A stretch of 29,675 nt of DNA from Gelatoporia subvermispora B (lineage: Eukaryota > Basidiomycota > Agaricomycetes > Polyporales > Gelatoporiaceae), in assembly GCA_000320605.2 (NCBI GenBank), contig KB445826.1:76432-106106 (forward strand), given 5' to 3'. Positions 22,036 through 29,675 of this stretch are shown here, one piece after another. The notes under the pieces are model-generated. The model worked only from the letters and a program-made list of their open reading frames with translations, did no database searches and had not been told where the DNA came from. Each line of letters starts with the position of its first letter. Position 1 is the stretch's first letter. Both the position numbers and the translations under genes were made by a program.

Positions 22036-24259
22036 CTATATATCCCACCAATCATACCCCATTACAACCGCACCCACCCTGCGCCCCTCCTCCGCACCGA
22101 CCGCACGCACACGCACGACCTCCTCGACGCCCACCCGGACACCGCCGCTCGGCGTGCGCGCCCAGCGGCGCTCGCCCGGCGCCCCCGCATTCTGCACGAT
22201 TTCCCTGCCTTTCGGCGAGGCGCGCATCGGGGCCGGCACGGCGGTCGATTCGGCAGTGGACGGGGGCGCGAAGACGGACTTGGATGGCAGTGCAGAGGGA
22301 CCGGGCGCAGGACGCGGCCGGCGCGCGAGCGCGAACCACGCCATCTCTGCGTCGGGGTCCTCCGCGTGCTCTGGCGCGGCGCCGAACGCGCGCGGCGCGA
22401 ACGGGTCGGTCGGAGGCGAAGATGAAGACGAGGCGGGGGATTGGGAGGACGACGAGGCGGGGCACGCGGCACGGTCGAGCGCGACGAAGCGCAGCGCGTG
22501 GTGCGCCTTCGCGAGGGCGTGCGCGAGCGCGGGGAGCGTGCGCGGTTTGTCCGTGTCCGTGTATGCATCCATATCCATATCAGCATCCGCATCCGCGTCC
22601 ATATCGACCTCCGCACCCGCGTCGCGCGCGTCCCCGGAACTCGGCGTCGTCTCCACGGCAATCGAAGGAGCCGAATCGTGCAGAGCCTGTGCTGCGAGCT
22701 CGACGGGCGCGCGCGAGCACGTCGCGCGGGGGACGGGCGCGGCGATCTGCATCTGCATCTGCATCGGCACCGACAGCAGCGCCGCCCGTGCCGCGCGGGG
22801 CGGCGCCGCCTCGGGCTTCAACGCCGGCGTGGCCGCCCTCGAGCGCGCACACGACGCGGGCGCGGGGGTAGACGCGCGCGTGTGGGCGGGGGACGGCGCG
22901 TGCGAGGGCGGGGGCGACGGCGGCGGGGCGGGGCGCGGGGCGAGGAAGGCGCGCGGGCGCGCGGGCGAGCTGAGCCGGAGCGCGAGGGCGGCGAGCGGGA
23001 GCGGCGCGAGGGCGGCGGCTGTGTGGTTCTGCGTGGGAAGAGAAGCGGCGATCAGTGGGGTTCGCGGGGGTAAAAATATGACGGAAAGGAGAAGGGATGG
23101 ATGGGGGGAGGCCGGAATGGGTCGGAATGGGTGCGGAATGCGCGGGATGGGGTGGAGGTGGGAGGGGGATGAGGGGGGATGAGGGGTGGAGATAAGGGAG
23201 GAAGGAGGGGAAAGACGGAGAACGAGTACTCACCATCCACTCGACGGCGCTCTCGGCGTCCGTCTCAGTGTCCGCCGACGCCTCGCGGATGAGCTCGAGC
23301 ACGCGCAGCTGCGGCGCGACGCGCGGGAGGAGCGCGACAAACGCGTGCGCGGGGAGGCGCGCGTCGACGGCCGCGCGCAGAACAACAGGGCGCGTCCGTG
23401 CGACGAGCGCGAGCGCGTGTGCGGCGGCGGGCGGGAGGGCCGCGAGGTCGGGCTCGGCGTCGTCGGTGCGGAGATTGGCGAGGAGGGCGGCGATGTCCGC
23501 GGAGAGCGAGGGCGCGGAGGCGGGCGCGAGGGCAGTGCGGAGCTCGAGGCAGCGCACGGGGAGCGCGAGCGGGAGGAGCGGCGCGGGGAGCGAGAGGCGG
23601 TCGAGCGTGCGCCCTGCGGGGCGGCGCGCGGGGGCGTGAGCATGTGGGGAAGTGCGGCTCTGGTCGATCTCTGCAAAAGCGGGTAGGACAGTGTCAGTAC
23701 CGGCGAAGCGCGCGCCGTCGAGGATGCAGAGGTCGGTCGCGTGCGGGAATGCGGCGAGCAGGGCATCGGCGGAGGGGATCTCGCCGCCGAGACGGACATT
23801 GTGTAGGTTAGGGAGGCTCGCGAGGACGGTGCTCAGCGCGGGGTGTGCGTCGAGGAGCGCAGCGAGGTTCCAGAGGGTGATCGCGTGCAGACTGCGTGTG
23901 CGGGCGAGCGCGCGGGCGAGGAGGGCGACGAGCGCGGGGGCTGGGGCGTGCGCGGAGGAGTGCGGCGCGCGGAAGGCGTCGCGGCGGACGGTGAGCTGGC
24001 GCACGGCGTGTGCGCGGGCGGGGTGCGCGAGGACGGAGGTGCAAAACGCGGTGAGCTGGCGCGGGCCGGAGGCTTCCCCGCGGGCGCGTGAAGCGTAGAA
24101 GGTGCCGCCGATGATGGGGGCGGCGAGCAGATGCGGGAGCGCAGCGTCGTGGGCGGTGCGGGAGGTGAGGGCGAATGCCAGCAACGCCGATGGGGAAAGA
24201 TGCGAGAGGATGAGCGAGAGCACGTCGTGATTCAGGTCGAGGAGATGCATGGTGGCCAT
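22036..24259 (-). CDS. F-box protein with LRR-like region, module D (intact copy)
   Basis: Two exons on the minus strand. Exon 1 is 24259-23234 (342 codons, start context gctgctATGGCC) and exon 2 is 23028-22036. The intron 23233-23029 (205 bp, gtgagt...cacgcag) lies in phase 0 after EWM; the protein is about 672 aa. Residues 4-45 (LLDLNHDVLSLILSHLSPSA...ALTSRTAHDAALPHLL) form an F-box, which in eukaryotes binds Skp1 in SCF ubiquitin ligases. Residues about 95-340 show leucine-rich repeat-like spacing (SLHAITLWNLAALL, LPNLHNVRLGG, DRLSLPAPLLPL, LRVLELIREAS). This is the usual substrate-binding layout of mushroom F-box proteins; the target is unknown. Exon 2 is rich in Ala, Pro and Arg and has an acidic AspAla/AspMet repeat. 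It ends RWARTPSGGVRVG...VMGYDWWDI. Codon use is very GC-rich. A second minus-strand frame stays open through the intron, so an internal frame or splice variant is possible. Confidence 0.8.
22556..22620. repeat. CATCCATATC/GCATCC microsatellite in F-box exon 2
   Basis: Repeated CATCC and CATATC hexamer-like units on the plus strand encode, on the minus strand, an acidic stretch rich in Asp, Ala and Met (about 20 residues). Related but diverged versions occur in the module B pseudogene, at about 10885-10940 and 11295-11325. Confidence 0.65.
22745..22762. repeat. ATCTGC hexamer run in F-box exon 2
   Basis: Three tandem ATCTGC copies, then ATCGGC. On the minus strand they encode alternating Met and Gln residues in the F-box protein. 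Confidence 0.7.
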
Positions 24260-26929
24260 AGCAGCGATAGAGGGCGCGGGATCGCTCGACGCCGTTGAGC
24301 GTGAGGGCGGGGAGTGGGAGGGGACCAGCGAAGGTGGTCGTGCGAGATGAAGATGAGAGCAGAGAAAGCGATGTGGGGAGCGATGCGGTGTGCTGTGTTT
24401 GAGAGAAATCTAAAAACGGTTGGGAGGTGATAAACACCGGGCGCTCCGACCGGCCCCGGCAGACTCTTCGGCGCTTCGGTGAGTCTCCGGATTGTTCGTC
24501 ATGGTTACGCGCACTTGCGCGAGAAGCCACCCCCGCCCCCGCCAGGCACTTCTCGCCCGCCCCGCGGCGCCCCACACCGCCCCGCCATTTCCCGAGCATT
24601 CCTTCGATCGCCCCGCCGCCAATTTTGATGCGCCCCGCACTGTGTTCGAACGCCCTCGTCGTGCTGTAGCACGCCTCCGGCGTATTCGGAGACGTTCGGA
24701 GCGGCCGGATCGGCGCCGGGGAAATCCCACTGTGCCTCCGCCTTGTCATCGCCGCGTTCGACTTCTGTCAGCCCGCGGGGAAGCCCGTGCTCATGCTGAG
24801 CAAGGCTGAGCCTGATCCGCGTTCGTCCCGCGACCCCACACGCATAAGAGGACACCTCGATGACGAGACTCACCCCGCGCCAGCCCCACGGGCCGCCACC
24901 TAGGCTGCTTCTCCACCGCCCTGCCCGAGCCCGGGCCAGCCGCGGCCACAGCGACGACGCTGCAGAACTCACCCGCGATTTGCTATTCCCCTGGCACGCA
25001 CCGCCTATCGGGGGCCCGCGCGCGCATATCCCCGCATTAGGCGTGCCTCGCCACCCGGCCGCCCATGGCGCACATCCTCCGGATCGTCCCTGCGCTGCTC
25101 CCCGCTCGCTTCATAAGCCGCGCTTCCTGGCCTCGCTGCGTCCCCAGGCTGCACGCGGCCCCTTATCTCGAGCACTGACTCACCCATTTGTCACCCCCTC
25201 TCGGGCATTCTCGGGTCCATGCATGCGCGCCCTGATGTGCGACTCTCCCCGGGGAATCCTGGCACAATATCGGGTCGGCCGAGCACGTACCGCCGCATGC
25301 ATGAAATAGCGTGCTCATCTCGTCTTGCGTCTTCCAGTCTTCCGCGGGTCCCTGCTGTCCGCCCAGCCCGTTCGCGACCGAGCTCAGTCAGGAGCACCCT
25401 CGTCCAGATGCGGGCATGCTTCCCAGGCTCGCATGACGTCGTCGCTCCCCAGGTTCGGCTTGCCCCTCCCCTCGCATTGCACAAAAGCACAGAGCGGACC
25501 CAGCTGGTCGCGCAAGGACATGGTAGCAGGCGAAACTTGAAAGGCGTGCATGCGTGGCCCGTCTCTCCATTATATAGTACGTACGCCCGCTATGCAATTG
25601 GCTGCGACGCGTGTGCGAGGCGGGCGCTATCTCCTGACTGGCTGGTCATGGGACGGATGGTCCGATACATGGCTGCCTGCGCGTTTCCACGCCCCCTCGC
25701 ACTCGCGAGTCGTCCCAGGCTGCGAAGCTCATATTCTAGTAGCCGTATTTTGGCGCGCTTGGAGGAACGCGCTCGCACAACGGCAAGCGGCCTTCAACGG
25801 GGCAGCGATTATTCGATGCTGATGCACAGTGATCGCTCGCGAGGTCGTCCTTTGGTTCCTGTTCCTGAAGTGACAGCCCTTCCAGCGGCCATGCGGGTAT
25901 CATTCTCTTTTGCCCTGCCCCTCATCAACCACCGCCCATACCAGGTTGTCCGCTCTAGGATCACTACGCTTGTATGTATCGTACTAGACATCCCGAGCAA
26001 TTCTACCAATTCTGCCACATCCCATTTGTGCTTTGAACGTCCTCAGTCGACCACTGTTTGGAATTAGGAACGCATATGGCGCGGTGCAGACACTTCACAC
26101 TGCTTCGCTGCGGAACGGTATGGTCGTATACACATCAGTGATACGGAGGTGTCCAGGGGTGCCACGAAGATCTGCAAGGGCTACGCGCTGATGCCATTAC
26201 CGCAGCGACGTGCGCCCATGTGATATTTCGCACAACGCGGCGTACCCCTACGCTAATCCACGACGAGTCCCACCACGTCTACGATCGCTTACAGGAACGA
26301 CCTGCGTACTCGGGCTGGGTACGTCGCAAAGCTGTCAGTGCTTGCGCATCTGGCTCGGCGGAGGCATTTACAGTAAAGCGAATATCTCAGCACGCTGTGC
26401 GAGATTTCGACAGTTTGGGCCGAGGCCCTCGACCGCTGCCTATATGCAGCCATTCTGGTCGACCCTATTGATGAAATGAGATCTCCGGTAGTCGTACCGA
26501 CGACTTCTATTCGGTGCTCGCAGCGGAGGCTTTAGTTGTCCCCTGGTAAGTCAATATCTCAATGACGAAGAACGACTGACGGTACTGAGCTCTCACGGAA
26601 GATATGAGCGCAAGCCCCAAGTGCCAAACGTTGCAAAAAACAATCGAGGAAGTGTGGGCTCTCCGACCACGGGAGGATCTGTATGTCGGCTATTTGTACA
26701 TGAAGACTCGATGTGTACCGGTCCTATCCCAGTCGCAGCTTATGACAAAGGCAAATATGCACCAGACGAGTCTATCTGCATACACGGAAGCATGAGGATC
26801 TATGAAAACCACGCTATACACGACAGCCGGCCTGCATATGAGTGAACAGCGATGCTAAATGTAATTCGAACAAGATCTGCTGGTACTACTCAGGATGTAA
26901 TGTATGCTAGTCTGAGTCTCACTTCTGCG
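24260..26929. other. F-box promoter side and unassigned intergenic DNA
   Basis: The first 150 bases or so should hold the promoter and leader of the minus-strand F-box gene; no clear TATA is visible. The rest is GC-rich to about 25500 and then mixed. Open frames occur, the longest being plus strand 25219-26067. None shows a conserved motif, believable splice pattern or match to the other modules, so I leave them uncalled. A TTATATAG near 25569 is the only TATA-like element noted. No tRNA or rRNA was recognised. Confidence 0.4.
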
Positions 26930-27410
26930 TGCGTCACATATCTTATACCTGGTCTATCGTTGCTCACACGCTGGATGTACGCTGATCCACACCTAGATAT
27001 GCATGCCCCGCGTTGCATGTTGGAATTTGTACGTGTACTATATGCATACGCAAGATCGCTCTGTTGTGATCGTAGAGCGTTGAGATTTGTCCCTTGAGAT
27101 TGGTACTGTGCAGTGTGCCGTTCGCAATGTAGTGAGATGCAGTCTTCCTGAGCTAAGCTTGCCAGGATATATCAGATTCGCTGCAGCCAACAACCTGGCT
27201 CTATGATCCGCGATAGCGTTGTGAGATACTGTAAGGTAGTATGGACACTTTCGGAAAAGTCTGAGATACATAAGTAGCTAGGGCGTAGTTGAGTATGGGC
27301 ATATGTGAATGCGAAGTGAGCAGTAATTAGAAGGACGGTGGGCACAGCGAAAAGGAATCTGAGCCGATCAGTAAAAGATCACCGTCCGAAAGGGATGTGA
27401 AACGGCAGCA
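26930..27410 (-). repeat. Minus-strand copy of the conserved 3' spacer
   Basis: Read on the minus strand, this follows the membrane-gene scrap at 27411-27650 and matches the spacer after the module D membrane gene in order. Matching blocks are CACATATGCC (27300), ACTACGCCC, a GACTTTTCCGAAAGTGTCC block against GACACTTTCG, GACAAATCTCAACGC (27083) against GAAATCTCAACGTC (21646), and ATATCTAGGTGTGGATCAGCGTAC (about 26974, with gaps) against 21736-21755. No F-box sequence was found beyond it. Confidence 0.5.
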
Positions 27411-27650
27411 TCAGATGTGGGAATGAAGTTGCTCCATTGGACCGTCTGGAAAACGCCGTCTGGCATACGGTGGAGCGAGAGGCACACTCACGAGCAGGAA
27501 ACCACGAGGAAAATTATAGAGAAGAGCTCCGGTCATCATGATCATGGTGCCAGTGCACTCCATAAGATCGAAGTTGGGAAACATCTGAGGAAACCTTATG
27601 AGAACACGCTGACGTGTGTCATCAAGAACCCAACTCTACAATTCACGCTA
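27411..27650 (-). pseudogene. C-terminal scrap of a further membrane-protein copy
   Basis: On the minus strand, about 80 codons of the family C-terminus can be read: MMTGALLYNFPRGFLLV, then CLSLHRMPDGVFQTVQWSNFIPT-like sequence and a stop. A short deletion after GFLLV shifts the frame relative to the paralogues' EMFLSLRRMPDGVF, and another base is missing near the end. Everything N-terminal to the last hydrophobic segment is absent. It lies in tandem, same orientation, downstream of the larger minus-strand copy at 27832-28855, so the pair looks like two family members whose middle was lost by recombination. Confidence 0.75.
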
Positions 27651-27660
27651 CGTAGGGTCT

Positions 27661-27831
27661 GAAGATAGATCAAAGACGACTGTCCAAAAATGCCCGTACG
27701 AGTTTACCGTCAGATCCATGGGTGGTAACTGCAAGGGTGTACCCAAATACCGGCAGATGTGAAGTACGAAGAACACTCAATGATAAATCAGATACAGGAA
27801 CACTGTACGGAGGAGATGCGAAATCATAAGG
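27661..27831 (-). repeat. Short 3' flank of the minus-strand membrane-gene copy
   Basis: Minus-strand blocks CCTCCGTACAGTGTTCC, TCTTCGTACTTCACA and CACCCATGGATCTGACGG match the flank after the module D membrane gene (21346, 21387, 21460). The match stops where the scrap at 27650 begins. Confidence 0.6.
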
Positions 27832-28855
27832 TCAGATGTGGGGAATGAAGTTGGTCCATTGGACCGTCTGGAACACGGTGTCTGGCATACGACGGAGCGA
27901 GAGGAACATCTCCAACAGAAGGAAACCTCGTGCAAAGATGTACATGGAATAGCCGATCGGCTCAATCAACTTGATAGTCCAGGTCGTCAGATCGAGGTTG
28001 AAGAGCATGAATTGATGGCCCGAGATCTTATCGCTGACGAAAAATGGGATTGCTAGAAGGGCGGATATGATGGATGCAATGCGCCAAAGCAGATGCTCGA
28101 CGTTGGTGGGGAAGTAACTGTTCCAAGCAATGCAGTGCCATACACCAAAAATTGCGCACACAATGGCGTAGAGATTCTTGCCAATAGTCTTGGGGTCCAC
28201 GTCGTGTTTACAACCCGCCGAACTTTTCTCCATATCCCTATCCGACAGAGTATCGGCCGAGGAGAGTAGACTGGTGACTTCTGATACGGCCACTGGCTGA
28301 TACATCGGCAGTGTGGCGTCAGCATGGGGTCTGGCGGTTTGCCTCCCAGGGCCGGTAGGTGTAGCATCAACAGTGTCCCCTGTAGCGGCCGCCGGATGAT
28401 CGTGCGAAGGCGGACAACCTTGGGGAACAAGTAAGAGAACGGTATGCTCGGTTTCGTCCTTCTCAGCTTCAGCCAAGGCAATGTCCCGGCTAGTATCATC
28501 TGTCGAATCTTTCGAAGGAGCTCGTCTGGGATCTATGGATACCGGCTGATACATGGATGGTGTGGCGTTAATGTGAGGTCTGGCGGATTGCCTTCCAGAG
28601 TCGACGGGGTCACTGTCAGCGGTGTTAGCTGTAGAGATGGATAGAATGCTGTGCGAAGGCGAAGGTGGACCAAGTACTGAGGGAGCAGTACGCTCGGCCT
28701 CGTCTTTGTCTTTTTCAGCCAATGTCATGTTCTGGCAAGTATTATCCACCAAATTGTCCGAGGGGGTTTGGTTACGAATATGGACACGAGTGGGCGTCTG
28801 AACGTCCTTTGGCTTGTGCATATAGAATACGTGGATTGTGATAGTGACAGCATCT
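27832..28855 (-). pseudogene. 5'-truncated membrane-protein copy, minus strand
   Basis: From the minus strand an open frame of at least 329 codons starts within hydrophobic segment 4 (ITIHVFYMHKPKDVQTPTRVHI), continues through the variable loop and ends with three hydrophobic segments and SLRRMPDTVFQTVQWTNFIPHI. It is closest to the module D protein. The loop contains an internal tandem duplication: each half of about 75 residues has LAEKDKDEAERT or LAEAEKDETEHT, then DSGRQSARPH or GPGRQTARPH, then MYQPVSI or MYQPVAV. Upstream of codon ITI the similarity ends at about 28855, where AT-rich DNA begins, so segments 1-4 and the start exon are missing. A ttttccag sits exactly at the boundary, so a long AT-rich intron is a less likely alternative. 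The surviving frame has no stops. Confidence 0.75.
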
Positions 28856-28856
28856 G

Positions 28857-29560
28857 GAAAAACCTCATTTTCTAATCTATGCTAGATCACATTTCTTAGC
28901 AATTACCAATGCTATATGAACAAATATTATGAACTTTTGAAATAAAAAAGTAAGGTCATCGTGGTAGTATAATGATAAAAACCGGAAGTAGTGCTATATT
29001 TTGTAATAACAAGCTTCTAATACCTGACTATTACTCAGTATCTCATAATAGTAGTTGCAATCTTTGCAAAAAATAGCAACATAATAGGGATAATTACCAA
29101 CATTTGCTAGAATTGTTCTAGCTAAGAGATAATTGTGCTCACAGTTTGCTAAAGTTCTTCTATCTAGCAGCTAATTCTGCTAATATTTTGCTATTACTTC
29201 ACTAGTATGTTCAAAATGCAGCTAGACACTGGCTAATCCTTCTAGGCAACGGCTATTACCCTGCTAATTTCGCTAGACAGTTGCTATTATGATCTCAAGC
29301 TAGCTTACTGGTATTATATTTAGTAAATGGGTAGAAGATTACAAGCTAAAACATTGTCTAATAACATGTAGTGAGTTCGTAATATAAGCAGTCATATAGA
29401 AATATTAGGATAAAGGTATGCTATTATGACTCTGAATAGTTATACACTATTAGTGTTCCTATAAATTTTTAATAGTGATACTAATATGCATCTCTGAGTG
29501 ATTATTATACCACTAGTAATATTAAAAATAGCTGATTTGGCTTATAATAAGTCAAGTATT
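28857..29560. other. AT-rich island with clustered GCTA motifs
   Basis: Composition changes sharply from the flanking gene DNA to strongly AT-rich. GCTA or TAGC occurs roughly twenty times, most densely at 29100-29310, often as TTGCTA or GCTAA on the plus strand at intervals of about 10-30 bases. No open frame of note. The pattern resembles subterminal motif clusters of DNA transposons. No terminal inverted repeat can be shown because the far end is not certain. Confidence 0.5.
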
Positions 29561-29561
29561 T

Positions 29562-29584
29562 AGCACGAGCCCGTGTTCGACCCC
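29562..29584 (+). repeat. Direct repeat, copy 1, at window edge
   Basis: Twenty-three bases starting AGCACGAGCCCGTGTTCG and ending ACCCC. They recur with three changes at 29636-29658, 74 bp further on. It begins right at the edge of the AT-rich island. Confidence 0.7.
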
Positions 29585-29635
29585 AATGAGATCTATCTAT
29601 GGCTCAGTCAGTGTTTTACTCCGTTCCGGAGGTTC

Positions 29636-29658
29636 AGCGCGAACCCGTGTTTGACCCC
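29636..29658 (+). repeat. Direct repeat, copy 2, at window edge
   Basis: AGCGCGAACCCGTGTTTG... ending ACCCC, matching 29562-29584 with three transitions. The window ends before any further copy could be seen. Confidence 0.7.
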
Positions 29659-29675
29659 GACAAATCAACCTTTGG

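Noticed and set aside
22154..23182. Long plus-strand open frames of 342, 210 and 195 codons over the F-box gene
   Set aside because: They are antisense to a spliced F-box gene in very GC-rich DNA, where stop codons are rare on every frame. Their composition (Ala, Arg, Gly) fits shadows, and they share no motif with any module.
22580..23233. Unspliced continuation of the minus-strand F-box frame for 559 codons
   Set aside because: The frame runs through a clear gtgagt donor and the 205-bp intron into low-complexity sequence. The spliced model reaches the conserved MGYDWWDI tail, also seen in module A.
25219..26067. Plus-strand open frame of 282 codons
   Set aside because: No recognisable motif, irregular composition, and no splice or promoter pattern. 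GC-rich DNA gives such frames by chance. It remains uncalled rather than disproved.
29562..29600. tRNA B-box-like GTTCGAC at the window end
   Set aside because: No A box, acceptor stem or anticodon arm can be placed around it. The sequence is better described as a direct repeat.

Overview
The window reads as nuclear DNA of a basidiomycete fungus, most likely an Agaricomycete. The evidence is short introns of about 50-62 bp with CTAAC-type branch points, GC-rich codon choice, an F-box gene of the style common in mushroom genomes, and a hAT-type DNA transposon. No prokaryotic feature, rRNA or tRNA was recognised. All splice junctions below were read by eye.

Layout. Positions 1-3187 hold the 3' part of a hAT transposon with a decayed, multi-intron transposase. 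A 646-bp TA-flanked inverted-repeat element (2358-3003) is nested in its 3' part. From about 4440 to 24260 the window is an array of four diverged copies of one module. Each module has a plus-strand gene for a membrane protein with about seven hydrophobic segments, then a convergent minus-strand F-box gene. Module A (4441-7480): membrane gene with two in-frame stops, plus F-box scraps. Module B (8368-12640): intact membrane gene, broken and internally duplicated F-box gene. Module C (14895-17850): intact membrane gene, 3'-deleted F-box pseudogene. Module D (19737-24259): membrane gene with an open frame but no start ATG, plus the only intact F-box gene (about 672 aa). About 2 kb of related spacer follows modules B and C.

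From 24260 to about 26930 nothing is recognised. Between 26930 and 28855 the family reappears on the minus strand as a 5'-truncated copy (27832-28855) and a C-terminal scrap (27411-27650). The truncated copy abuts a 700-bp AT-rich island full of GCTA motifs.

The least expected signal is the shared start of the membrane-protein genes. The coding part of exon 1 is only the ATG, and an intron of 56-62 bp begins directly after it. This holds in modules A, B and C. In module D the same position reads ATC. The protein family is a widespread but uncharacterised fungal multi-pass membrane family, so the biochemical role is unknown. Repeated pairing with a convergent F-box gene, a fast-changing cytosolic-type loop, and repeated loss of the F-box partner suggest birth-and-death evolution of a two-gene module; any functional link between the two is inference.
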